DNA of 36,341 nucleotides. It comes from an uncultured Oscillospiraceae bacterium (GTDB taxonomy: Bacteria; Bacillota; Clostridia; Oscillospirales; Oscillospiraceae). Where the stretch lies: NCBI GenBank assembly GCA_910588455.1, contig CAJUPG010000010.1:1-36341 (forward strand), given 5' to 3'. Below the pieces are notes generated by a model that worked only from the letters and a program-made list of their open reading frames with translations, did no database searches and had not been told where the DNA came from. Each line of letters opens with the position of its first letter. The first letter of the stretch is position 1. Made by a program: the position numbers and the translations under genes. This document shows positions 6,712 through 14,798 of this stretch, in pieces.

Positions 6712-8450
6712 TCTTTTTGCTTTCCCTGTTTCTCACCCATCTGGAGGGCTATAAAAAACAAGCTCTGCTCTCCCCCGTCCTGATTATTCTGGAGGTCATC
6801 TGCGAGCTTCTGCTGCCCCTGGTCATGGCGGATATTGTAGACGCGGCCATCCCAGCCGGCGATGTGGGGCAGATTTTCCGCCTGGGCGCGCAAATGCTCC
6901 TGCTGGCAGGCGCGGCCATGGCCTGCGGCGTGGGGTCCGCAAAATACGCCACCTTTGCCAGCCAGGGCTTTGGCGGCAACCTGCGCCAGTGCCTGTTCAA
7001 CAAGGTCCAGGATTTCTCGTTCGCGGATATCGACCGCTTTTCCTCCGCGTCCCTCATCACCCGTATGACCAACGACGTGAACGCTATGACCATGATGCTG
7101 GCGATGGGCCTGCGGATGCTGGTCCGGGCGCCGGTGATGCTGGTGGCCGCCATGTCCATCGCCCTGGCCCTGAACGCCCGTCTGGCCCTTATCCTGCTGG
7201 TGGTCATCCCCATTATGGTTGCCGTCATTGCGGTACTGATGAAGGTGTGTACCCAATTATTCGAGGTCATGCAGAAGCGTATCGACGGGCTGAACAACGT
7301 CTTGCAGGAAAATTTGATCGGCGTGCGTGTGGTGAAAGCCTTCGTCCGGGAGGACCACGAGCGCCAGAAATTCAGCCGCTCCAGCGACGCGCTCATGCAG
7401 GCGGGCCTGGACGTGGGCATGAAAATTATCGCCATTATGCCGGTCATGATGCTGGCCCTCAATGGGGCCACCGTCGCGGTGCTGTATTTCGGCGGCAAAA
7501 TGGTGATGCAGGCCGAATTTGACCTGGGGGATCTGCAGGCGTTTATCTCCTACATCAGCCAGATTCTTATGAGCGTTATGATGGTGGCCATGTCCCTGCT
7601 CCAGCTCTCCCGGGCCCAGGCCTGCGCCCGGCGGATCAGCGAGGTGCTGGAAACAGAGCCGTCGGTCCAGGACCGGGCCGAGCCCGCCGCCCTGCCCGCC
7701 CCGAAGGGCCGGGTGGAGTTCCGGGACGTGTCCTTTAAATACGTGGCCTCCGGCACCGGGGACGACGTGCTCTCTCACATCAGCTTCACCGTGGAGCCGG
7801 GGAAATTCGTGGCCATTGTAGGGGGCACCGGCACCGGAAAATCCTCCCTGGTCAATCTCATCCCCCGGTTCTACGACGTGACCGGCGGCGCTGTGCTGGT
7901 GGACGGGGTGGACGTGCGGGACTACCCCCTGGAGGAGCTGCGCGGCCGCATCGGCATGGTGCTCCAGACCAACATCCTGTTCACCGGGACCATCCGCGAA
8001 AACCTGATGTGGGGCCGGCCCGGCGCCACCGAGGAGGAAATGCTCCAGGCCGCCAGGGACGCCCAGGCATACGATTTTATCATGGCCCTCCCCGACGGCT
8101 TCGACACCCAGCTGACCCAGGGGGGCTCCAACGTCTCCGGCGGACAGAAGCAGCGGCTGTGCATCGCCCGCGCCATGCTCCGCAAGCCGTCCATCCTGAT
8201 TCTGGACGACTCCACCTCTGCGGTGGACTCCGCCACCGAGGCCGCCATCCGGGAGTCCTTCGCCAAGAACCTGAAGGACTCCACGGTCATTATCATTGCC
8301 CAGCGGATCTCTTCTGTCCAGTACGCCGATGAAATCCTGATACTGGACGACGACCATATCGCCGGCCGGGGGACCCACGAGGAGCTTTTACGCACAAACG
8401 CCATTTATCAGGAGATCTACCGATCTCAGCAAGAGGGGGTGCAGGAATAA
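6708..8450 (+). CDS. ABC exporter subunit with degenerate ATPase site (heterodimer partner A)
   Basis: About 580 residues: an N-terminal six-helix exporter domain (about 1-320) fused to a nucleotide-binding domain. Walker A is GGTGTGKSS (about residue 372), the signature VSGGQKQR (about 477), and Walker B ILILDDSTSAVD (about 498). The catalytic Glu after Walker B is Asp (LDDS), and the switch His is Gln (IIIAQRIS). These are the known marks of the non-catalytic site in heterodimeric exporters such as TM287/288, BmrCD and LmrCD. Start: TTG at 6708 lies almost inside the AGGAGG (6701-6706); a TTG at 6717, 10 nt after it, is an equally good start. It overlaps marR at its start and the partner gene by one base at its end. 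Confidence 0.9.
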   Translation: MIFLLSLFLTHLEGYKKQALLSPVLIILEVICELLLPLVMADIVDAAIPAGDVGQIFRLGAQMLLLAGAAMACGVGSAKYATFASQGFGGNLRQCLFNKVQDFSFADIDRFSSASLITRMTNDVNAMTMMLAMGLRMLVRAPVMLVAAMSIALALNARLALILLVVIPIMVAVIAVLMKVCTQLFEVMQKRIDGLNNVLQENLIGVRVVKAFVREDHERQKFSRSSDALMQAGLDVGMKIIAIMPVMMLALNGATVAVLYFGGKMVMQAEFDLGDLQAFISYISQILMSVMMVAMSLLQLSRAQACARRISEVLETEPSVQDRAEPAALPAPKGRVEFRDVSFKYVASGTGDDVLSHISFTVEPGKFVAIVGGTGTGKSSLVNLIPRFYDVTGGAVLVDGVDVRDYPLEELRGRIGMVLQTNILFTGTIRENLMWGRPGATEEEMLQAARDAQAYDFIMALPDGFDTQLTQGGSNVSGGQKQRLCIARAMLRKPSILILDDSTSAVDSATEAAIRESFAKNLKDSTVIIIAQRISSVQYADEILILDDDHIAGRGTHEELLRTNAIYQEIYRSQQEGVQE

Positions 8451-10447
8451 TGCCGGGACCGCATGGAGCCCCGCGAGGGGGCTATGCCAAGCCCAAAAAC
8501 ATGGGCAAAACCGTTTCCCGCCTGGTGCGCTACCTTACCCGCAGCAAGCTGCCCTTGCTGCTTGTATTCCTGTGCCTGCTGCTGTCCGTCCTCAGCAATC
8601 TGGGCGGGTCCTATATGATGCGGAATATCATCAACGACTTCATCTGGTCCGGCTGCACCGATTTCGCCGGACTGGGGCTGTCCATTCTGAAGATGGTAGG
8701 CGTCTTTCTGGTCGGCTGTCTGGCCACCTACGGCCAGTCCGCCACAATGGTCCGGCTGGGGGAAAAGGGGGTCAACCGTCTGCGCCAGGAGCTGTTTGAC
8801 AAGCTCCAGGACCTGCCCCTGTCCTACTTCGACCAGCACCCCCACGGGGAGCTGATGAGCCGCTTCACCAACGACGCGGACAACGTGCTTATGGTCCTGG
8901 AGCAGAGCGTGGTCTCTCTGTGCTCCAGCTGTCTGATGTTTGTGGGCCTGGTGGCCCTGATGCTCTTCATCAACTGGAAGCTCTTTCTGGTCACCGCCGT
9001 GATTCTGGCCGTCACCATGCAGGTGTTCAAGGCCCTGGGCGGCCGCAGCCGCCGGTTCTATCAGGAGCAGCAGAGCGCGTTGGGGGCTGTCAACGGCGAG
9101 ATTCAGGAGGTCATCGAGGGCCTGAAGGTGGTCAAGGCATTCACCCACGAGGAGCAGGCCAAGGCCAAATTCCAGCTGCTGAACAACGCCTACCGGGACG
9201 CGGCCCAGAAGGCCAATTTCTATTCCACCATGATTATGCCCGTGGCGGGCAATCTGATGAACATCAGCTACGCTTTCACGGCCGCCTTCGGCGGACTGCT
9301 GTCCGTGCTCCAGGGCTTCGATCTGGGGGGGCTGGTGGTCTATTTGAACTACTCCAAACAGGTGGGACAGCCCCTGAACCAGATTTCCCAGCAGATGACC
9401 ACCCTGCTGTCCGCCATGGCGGGCGCGGAGCGCATCTTTGAGGTGATGGACATCGAGCCGGAGGTGGACGAGGGGACCGTCACCCTGGTTCCGGCGCAGA
9501 AGGATTCCAGCGGCGCGCTGTCCGTCTTTACCGGGAGCGGACGGCCCCGGACCTGGGCCTGGAAGGTCCCCAAAAACTGCGGCCTGGACCTGGCCGAAAA
9601 CCCGGAGGGCGGATGGGCCTGGAGATACCCGGACCCCGGTGGTGAAACCGGCCTGCACCCCATCCGGGGCGCGGTGCGCAGCGTTTCCAGTGAAGATTTC
9701 TGGCTGACGGAGCTGCGGGGGGCCGTGCGGTTCAGCCACGTGGATTTCTCCTATGTTCCCGGCAAGCGGATCTTGAAGGACGTGAGCGTCTATGCCAATC
9801 CGGGGCAGAAAATCGCCTTTGTTGGCTCCACCGGCGCGGGTAAAACCACCATCACCAACCTGATTAACCGGTTTTATGAGATTGAGGGCGGAATGATTAC
9901 CTACGACGGAATCCCGGTCACCGCCATCCGTAAGGATTCCCTGCGCCGCTCCCTGGGGGCGGTCTTGCAGGACACCCACCTGTTCACCGGAACCATCATG
10001 GACAACATCCGGTACGGACGGCTGGACGCCGCCGACGAGGAGTGCATCGCCGCCGCCAAGAGCGCCAACGCCCACTCCTTCATCCGCCGCCTGCCCCAGG
10101 GGTACGACACCCCGGTCACCGGCGACGGGGCCAATTTGTCCCAGGGCCAGCGGCAGCTTCTGGCCATTGCCCGGGCGGTGGTGGCCGACCCGCCGGTTAT
10201 GATTCTGGACGAGGCCACCTCCTCCATCGACACCCGGACCGAAGCGCTGATTCAGCGGGGCATGGATATGCTCATGGAGGGCCGGACGGTGTTCGTCATT
10301 GCCCACCGGCTGAGTACGGTGCGCAATTCCAACTGCATCGTGGTCATTGAGCACGGGGAGATCGAAGAGAAGGGGGACCATCAGGAGCTGCTGGACCACC
10401 AGGGCCGGTACTACCGGCTGTACACGGGGCAGTTCCAGCTGAGCTGA
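8450..10447 (+). CDS. ABC exporter subunit with canonical ATPase site (heterodimer partner B)
   Basis: 665 residues, starting at the ATG in the TAATG junction with partner A. It has a six-helix exporter domain, then a nucleotide-binding domain with Walker A VGSTGAGKTT (about 457), signature LSQGQRQL (about 563), Walker B MILDEATSSID (about 584) with the catalytic Glu, and the switch His in IAHRLST. It supplies the working ATPase site of the pair. About 85 extra residues (about 337-424) sit between the two domains, with two WAW motifs and two RGAVR motifs. The substrate cannot be told from sequence; drugs, peptides or lipids are typical for this group. Confidence 0.92.
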   Translation: MPGPHGAPRGGYAKPKNMGKTVSRLVRYLTRSKLPLLLVFLCLLLSVLSNLGGSYMMRNIINDFIWSGCTDFAGLGLSILKMVGVFLVGCLATYGQSATMVRLGEKGVNRLRQELFDKLQDLPLSYFDQHPHGELMSRFTNDADNVLMVLEQSVVSLCSSCLMFVGLVALMLFINWKLFLVTAVILAVTMQVFKALGGRSRRFYQEQQSALGAVNGEIQEVIEGLKVVKAFTHEEQAKAKFQLLNNAYRDAAQKANFYSTMIMPVAGNLMNISYAFTAAFGGLLSVLQGFDLGGLVVYLNYSKQVGQPLNQISQQMTTLLSAMAGAERIFEVMDIEPEVDEGTVTLVPAQKDSSGALSVFTGSGRPRTWAWKVPKNCGLDLAENPEGGWAWRYPDPGGETGLHPIRGAVRSVSSEDFWLTELRGAVRFSHVDFSYVPGKRILKDVSVYANPGQKIAFVGSTGAGKTTITNLINRFYEIEGGMITYDGIPVTAIRKDSLRRSLGAVLQDTHLFTGTIMDNIRYGRLDAADEECIAAAKSANAHSFIRRLPQGYDTPVTGDGANLSQGQRQLLAIARAVVADPPVMILDEATSSIDTRTEALIQRGMDMLMEGRTVFVIAHRLSTVRNSNCIVVIEHGEIEEKGDHQELLDHQGRYYRLYTGQFQLS

Positions 10448-10453
10448 CACGGC

Positions 10454-10495
10454 AAAAAAAGGGGCGGACCGCAATCGGTCCGCCCCTGTCCTTTT
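10454..10495. terminator. Bidirectional intrinsic terminator
   Basis: A 12-bp GC-rich stem (AGGGGCGGACCG at 10460-10471, CGGTCCGCCCCT at 10476-10487) has the loop CAAT. On the minus strand it is followed by seven T residues; on the plus strand by TGTCCTTTT. It separates the converging ABC operon and CAP gene. Confidence 0.88.
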
Positions 10496-12593
10496 ATCGC
10501 TTTCCGGTAAACATCTGCACCCAGTAGTGGCGGTAGCCGCCGTTGGTCTGGATGTAGCCCACGCCGATGTGGGTAAAGTCCGGATTCATAATGTTCGCCC
10601 GGTGGCCGGGGGAGTTCATCCACTGCTCCACGGTGGCGGCTGCGGTGGCGTTGCCGGCGGCAATATTCTCGCCGTAGGTGTAGGCCCCCTGCTTGGCCCC
10701 CGTCTCGTCCAGGGCGGTGAAGCAGCTGCTTCCGTCCGGGCGGGTGTGGGAGAAGACCTCCGCAATCTCGGGGGCCCGGATCTGGGCCGCCGCGCTCAGG
10801 CTGTCGTAGGTTCCCAGAGGCGCCAGCCCCTCCTTGGCCCGCTCCACATTCACCAGACGGACCACCTCGGCGGTCAGCGCGTCCACGCCAGAGCCGGGCT
10901 GCTGGGTCGTGTTATCGTCCGGCGTGTTGCCGTCCGGCGTGTTGCCCTCCGGGGGATTCTGCGAGCCCTTTTGGGGGCTGGTAATCAGGAACACCCAGTA
11001 CCCCTGGCCCCCGCTGGACACGTAGCCCACTCCCAGCTGGTTACACTCCGGGTTGAGCAGGTTGCCCTTGTCGCCTTTCGTCCCCATCCAGCCGCTCACC
11101 GCGGCGGAGGCGCTGCTGGCGGTGGCGATGCCCTCGCCGATGCTGCTGTACCGCGCACGGATTCCCAGGTCGTCCGACACGGTGTAGCAGGTGCTCCCGT
11201 CCGGGCGGGTGTGGGAATACTGCGTGGTGAGCTCCTGGGCCCGGATCTGCGCCGCCCGGTTCAGGTCGCTGTCGATGGTCAGGGCCTGGCGGCCTGCGCC
11301 GGAGCGCTGGGCGTTCACCAGACGCAGCACCTCGGCGGCGGCCTCCTCCTGGGTCAGGACGGGCTGACTGGGCTGCGTGGGCTGCGTGGGCTGCGTGGGC
11401 TGTGTGGGCTGTGTAGGCTGACTGGGTTGATTGGGCTGGCTGGGCTGATTGCCGGTGGAGGCGCCCTCCGGGATGCTCACAAACAACTGCACCCAGTTAT
11501 GATTCCAGTCTCCGCCGGGGGCGTAGCCCACGCCGATGTGGGTGAATTTGGGGTTCATGATATTGGCCCGGTGGCCCTCGGAATTCATCCAGCCCTCTAC
11601 CGCCGCCGCAGGCGTGGCGGGGGAGGCGTAGATATTTTCGCCCATGGACCCCGCGTTTTTGGAGGCCCCGGTCTCGTCCAGAACGGTGAAGCATCGCCGC
11701 CCGTCGGGGCGGGTGTGCTCATAGCGGGTAATGATCTCCTCCGCCCGGATCTGCGCAGCTTCCGTGAGGCTGTCAAAGGTGGCCAGGGGCTTCAGGCCCT
11801 CCTTGGCCCGCTCCACGTTCACCAGGCGGACCACCTCAGCGGCAAATTCACTGGTGTTGGGCTGAGCGGGGGTCTCCGGCTGGGAGGGCTTCTCCGGTTC
11901 ACTGGGCTTCTCCGGCTGGGAGGGCTTCTCCGGCTGGCTGGGTTTGGCGATGGACCCGCCGTTCAACACGGCGTCCATCATGTTGCACAGCACCGTGGCG
12001 GCCTCAGCACGGGTCATAAAGTCGCTCCCAGCGAAGGTTCCGCCGGTTTTGCCGCTGAGAATGCCCAAAGCGTAAGCCCCGGAGACTGCGCCCTGATAGT
12101 CTTTGGGTACGCTGGCCCAGTCGGCGATGGCGGTCTGGGCCTTCAGGATATCCCCGGTGTCCAGGACCACCTCGTCCTCCTGGGCGGCGATGACGTTCAT
12201 AATCACCTGGGCCATATCGTAACGGGTAATCTTCTTACCCAGGTCGCTCTGGCTCTGAATGGTGGTATCCTGGGTTAGCGCGTGGTCCTGGGCTACCGTC
12301 CAGTATCTGGCATACCAGGGGGCGCCGCCGGGGACGTTGACCTGGTCCGCCTCGCCGGGGTAGAAGGTATTGGACACCATGGTCAAGAACTGCGCGCCGG
12401 TCAAGGACTCGGAGGGGCTGTAGAGTCCGCCGCCGGTACCGCTGACCCAGCCCTCGCCGGCGGCACGCTGAATAAACTGGCTGGCCCAGTGGGAGGCGGA
12501 TACATCCGCAAAGGGGCCCGCCGCGAAGGCGGCGGGCATTAAGCTGACCCAAAAGACCGCTGTCAACAAAATTGCACTGATACGTCGTTTCAT
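10494..12593 (-). CDS. Secreted SLH protein with three CAP (SCP/PR-1) domains
   Basis: 699 residues. A signal peptide (about 1-25, ending AAFA) is followed by three SLH repeats (about 26-205), which anchor the protein to the cell wall. A linker of SQPEKP repeats (about 214-245) leads to CAP1 (about 248-378). A TQP-rich linker follows, then CAP2 (about 416-536), a PDGNT linker, and CAP3 (about 571-699). CAP1 and CAP3 are very alike and keep the family motifs HTRPDG, GENI and GHRANIMNP. CAP2 has GEGI and GDKGNLLNP, losing the His of the GHRAN motif. CAP domains resemble YkwD; their bacterial function is mostly unproven. The ATG overlaps the anti-sigma stop (ATGA), so it is coupled to the sigma/anti-sigma pair. 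Confidence 0.88.
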   Translation of the reverse strand: MKRRISAILLTAVFWVSLMPAAFAAGPFADVSASHWASQFIQRAAGEGWVSGTGGGLYSPSESLTGAQFLTMVSNTFYPGEADQVNVPGGAPWYARYWTVAQDHALTQDTTIQSQSDLGKKITRYDMAQVIMNVIAAQEDEVVLDTGDILKAQTAIADWASVPKDYQGAVSGAYALGILSGKTGGTFAGSDFMTRAEAATVLCNMMDAVLNGGSIAKPSQPEKPSQPEKPSEPEKPSQPETPAQPNTSEFAAEVVRLVNVERAKEGLKPLATFDSLTEAAQIRAEEIITRYEHTRPDGRRCFTVLDETGASKNAGSMGENIYASPATPAAAVEGWMNSEGHRANIMNPKFTHIGVGYAPGGDWNHNWVQLFVSIPEGASTGNQPSQPNQPSQPTQPTQPTQPTQPTQPSQPVLTQEEAAAEVLRLVNAQRSGAGRQALTIDSDLNRAAQIRAQELTTQYSHTRPDGSTCYTVSDDLGIRARYSSIGEGIATASSASAAVSGWMGTKGDKGNLLNPECNQLGVGYVSSGGQGYWVFLITSPQKGSQNPPEGNTPDGNTPDDNTTQQPGSGVDALTAEVVRLVNVERAKEGLAPLGTYDSLSAAAQIRAPEIAEVFSHTRPDGSSCFTALDETGAKQGAYTYGENIAAGNATAAATVEQWMNSPGHRANIMNPDFTHIGVGYIQTNGGYRHYWVQMFTGKR
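11361..11450. repeat. Short tandem repeat coding a TQP linker
   Basis: Tandem 9-bp units of the type GGGCTGCGT, with variants GGGCTGTGT and GGGCTGACT, encode repeated Pro-Thr-Gln and Pro-Ser-Gln between CAP1 and CAP2. The near identity of several units makes length variation by slippage likely. Confidence 0.85.
11874..11946. repeat. 18-bp tandem repeat coding SQPEKP linker
   Basis: About four copies of an 18-bp unit encode S-Q/E-P-E-K-P between the SLH repeats and CAP1. It acts as a flexible, charged wall-spanning linker. Confidence 0.8.
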
Positions 12594-13156
12594 CCCATCA
12601 AATCCTTTCCACGTGTTGTATGAAAACTGACAATTTTATCATACGCTTCTTTGGAGGATTTGTCAAGAAAGGCCGGGGACCAAATATTGGCGCGGCCCTG
12701 GTCCGGAAGCCGGCCCTTCTGGGAAGAGAACTCGGCGGCGCAGGCATAGAGCTTCAGCTCCGGTGCTCCGGCATTCTCCGGAATCTCCTGCACCTGCCGG
12801 GCCTGAGGCGAAGCGGCGGCTTCCAGTATAGGAGCGGGCTGGGGCTCCGGGGGGCGCAGCTGCCACAGTCCGGCGCATAAAAGAGCACAGGCGGCCAGCC
12901 CCGCCAGCCTCTGGAAGCCGCGGCGCTTCCACAGAGGGGCGGGCCGGATTTTTTGCAGCACGTTTGGACAGAGGGGCTCCGGGGGACCGGCCTCCAGACC
13001 GGGCAGCTCCTGGCGGAGAAGGGATAAATCCTCCCGCAGCGCCTGACAGGGGGCGCACCCGGCCAGATGCCGCTCCAGCTGCTCCCGGCCGGTATCGTCC
13101 AAAAGGCCGTCCAGCTCCAAGCTGATCAGCTCCAGGGCTTGTTCGCAGGAAATCAT
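12590..13156 (-). CDS. Zinc-binding anti-sigma factor (ZAS, zf-HC2)
   Basis: 188 residues. The N-terminal zinc motif is Cys4 plus His30-x3-Cys34-x2-Cys37 (HLAGCAPC), the signature of ZAS anti-sigma factors that hold an ECF sigma factor at the membrane. One membrane segment lies at about residues 81-100. A Pro-rich and then polar extracytoplasmic tail of about 85 residues is the likely sensor, with no recognised fold. It overlaps the sigma gene upstream by 4 bp (ATGA) and the CAP gene downstream by 4 bp. The coupling argues that it inhibits the sigma factor encoded just before it. Confidence 0.87.
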   Translation of the reverse strand: MISCEQALELISLELDGLLDDTGREQLERHLAGCAPCQALREDLSLLRQELPGLEAGPPEPLCPNVLQKIRPAPLWKRRGFQRLAGLAACALLCAGLWQLRPPEPQPAPILEAAASPQARQVQEIPENAGAPELKLYACAAEFSSQKGRLPDQGRANIWSPAFLDKSSKEAYDKIVSFHTTRGKDLMG

Positions 13157-13752
13157 GGCGCGCCTCCTTTCTTGTTTACCGGATTAGACGCGCCGCTGTC
13201 AAAAAAGTTCCCGTCTTTCCGCAAAATTTTTCGCAATTCTCCCCGGGCCCGGGCCAGACGGGAACGCACCGTTCCTAAATCCAGCTTCAGCACGTCTCCA
13301 ATCTCCTGGTAGCTCAGGCCCGACAGCTCCCGCAGCACCAATACGCTCCGGTAGTGCTCCGGCAGCTGGGCCAGCCCCCGCTCCAGGGCCTGCCGGCGCT
13401 CCTTGCGCTCCAGGGCCTGGTGGGGGTCGCCGGTGTGGTCGGGCACGTCGGGGGCCTCCTGGGTCAAAGGCAGGGAAACCTCCCGCCGCAGGCTGTTTTT
13501 GCGGAGAAAATCCACGCAGGCGTTGTAGGTGAGCCGGTACAGCCAGGTGGAAAAGCTGGAGCTTCCCCGAAAATTGGGCAGGGCGCTCCAGGCCCGCAGG
13601 AGGGCCTCCTGGGCCAGGTCCATTGCGTCCTCCGGGTTTCCGCACAGGCGCAGAGCCAGCGTATACACCTGCCGCTCGTTGTCCCGCACCAGTTGGGCGA
13701 AGGCATCCTGATCCCCCCTTCGGGCCAGGCTTGCCAGCTCTTGTTCCGTCAA
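13153..13752 (-). CDS. ECF RNA polymerase sigma factor
   Basis: 199 residues. Region 2 (about 20-90) includes DLAQEALLRAWSALPNFRG and STWLYRLTYNACVDFLRK; region 4 (about 125-180) includes LPEHYRSVLVLRELSGLSYQEIG followed by GTVRSRLARAR. It has no sigma-70 regions 1 or 3, as expected for the extracytoplasmic-function (SigW/RpoE-like) class. The start is TTG at 13752, 6 nt after GAGGTG, which lies inside the last codons of dusB. It is co-encoded with its anti-sigma factor and an SLH/CAP surface protein, so it probably answers an envelope signal. A self-regulated promoter was not found by eye. Confidence 0.9.
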   Translation of the reverse strand: MTEQELASLARRGDQDAFAQLVRDNERQVYTLALRLCGNPEDAMDLAQEALLRAWSALPNFRGSSSFSTWLYRLTYNACVDFLRKNSLRREVSLPLTQEAPDVPDHTGDPHQALERKERRQALERGLAQLPEHYRSVLVLRELSGLSYQEIGDVLKLDLGTVRSRLARARGELRKILRKDGNFFDSGASNPVNKKGGAP

Positions 13753-13755
13753 GGC

Positions 13756-14736
13756 TCACACCTCACTGCACAGTTCCCGCTTGATGCCCCGGGTCACCCG
13801 GTAGACATCCTCCAGGGTTGTAATTTTTACAATCTGCTCCTTCCAATATCCGCTGTGGGGCACCCCCTTCAGATACCAGGCGTAGTGCCGCCGGGCCTCC
13901 AGACAGGCGATTTTCTCCCCCTTCCGCCGGGCGGACAGCTCAAACTGCCGCACCGCCGCGTCGCACCGCCGGGCCAGCGGCGGGATGGGGGGGATTTCAC
14001 GGCCCTCCAGGGCCGCCTTGCACTGGGCGAACAGCCAGGGATTGCCGAATACCCCCCGGCCAATCATTGCCAGATCCGCCCCGGTGTACCGGAGGATGCG
14101 CACCGCGTCCTGGGGGGAAAATACGTCCCCGTTGGCGATAACCGGGATATGCACCGCCTGTTTTACCGCCCGGATATAGTCCCAGTTGGCCGTTCCGGCG
14201 TACATCTGGGTTCGGGTGCGGCCATGGACGGCCACGGCGGCGGCGCCCGCCTGCTCCATCGCCTGGGCAAATTCCACGCAGTTGATGGACCCCTTGTCCC
14301 AGCCCAGCCGGAACTTGACCGTCACGGGACAGCCCGCGCCCCGGACCACCGCCTCCAGCACCCGGACGGCCTTGTCCGGGTCCCGCATAAGGCCGGAGCC
14401 GTCCCCGGCGTTGGCCACCTTGGGAACGGGGCAGCCCATGTTGATGTCGATCAGGTCCGCGCCGGAGATTTCCCGGGCCAGAGCGGCCCCCTCCTGCATA
14501 CAGACCGGGTCGCTGCCGAAAATCTGCGCGGCTGCGGGGTGTTCCCCCTCCTCCAGAGCCAGCAGGGGCCTGGTCTTTTTGTCCTGATAGCACAGGGCCT
14601 TGGCGCTGACCATTTCCGTACAGGTCAACCCGGCGCCCTGCTCCCGGCACAGCAGCCGGAAGGCCCCGTCGGTGACCCCGGCCATAGGGGCCAGGGCCAG
14701 GGGCGTTTCAATGATAACGGTTCCGATTTGGACCAT
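13756..14736 (-). CDS. dusB: tRNA-dihydrouridine synthase
   Basis: 326 residues, normal length. This FMN-dependent TIM barrel reduces uridines in the tRNA D-loop using NADPH. It shows the N-terminal LALAPMAGVTDGAFR, the catalytic Cys102 in INMGCPVPKV, the Dus-family GSGLMRDP, VKFRLGW, HGRTR and VIANGDV motifs, and the FMN phosphate-site IGRGVFGNPW. The ATG follows AGGAGG. The sigma gene starts 3 nt after its stop, so dusB and the sigma operon are probably co-transcribed, an arrangement in which a housekeeping tRNA gene reads into a stress regulon. Confidence 0.93.
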   Translation of the reverse strand: MVQIGTVIIETPLALAPMAGVTDGAFRLLCREQGAGLTCTEMVSAKALCYQDKKTRPLLALEEGEHPAAAQIFGSDPVCMQEGAALAREISGADLIDINMGCPVPKVANAGDGSGLMRDPDKAVRVLEAVVRGAGCPVTVKFRLGWDKGSINCVEFAQAMEQAGAAAVAVHGRTRTQMYAGTANWDYIRAVKQAVHIPVIANGDVFSPQDAVRILRYTGADLAMIGRGVFGNPWLFAQCKAALEGREIPPIPPLARRCDAAVRQFELSARRKGEKIACLEARRHYAWYLKGVPHSGYWKEQIVKITTLEDVYRVTRGIKRELCSEV

Positions 14737-14757
14737 GGGGACCTCCTGAGCTAGTTT

Positions 14758-14789
14758 GACCCAGGGCGTTTGGGGGGACGCCCTGGGTC
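14758..14789 (-). other. Strong hairpin between rny and dusB without a U-tract
   Basis: A 12-bp perfect stem (GACCCAGGGCGT at 14758-14769 with ACGCCCTGGGTC at 14778-14789) has an 8-nt loop. On the minus strand it is followed by AAACTAGC, so it lacks the T-run of an intrinsic terminator. No promoter is visible between it and dusB. It may be a partial terminator, a processing site or an mRNA-stabilising element. Confidence 0.6.
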
Positions 14790-14798
14790 GCAGTTTTC

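Noticed and set aside
8426..10474. 682-codon open frame on the minus strand across the second ABC gene
   Set aside because: Exact antisense of a gene with complete ABC motifs; composition is artefactual.
10527..12278. 583-codon open frame on the plus strand across the CAP gene
   Set aside because: Shadow of the SLH/CAP gene; repeats such as GLRGLRGL only mirror the TQP linker.
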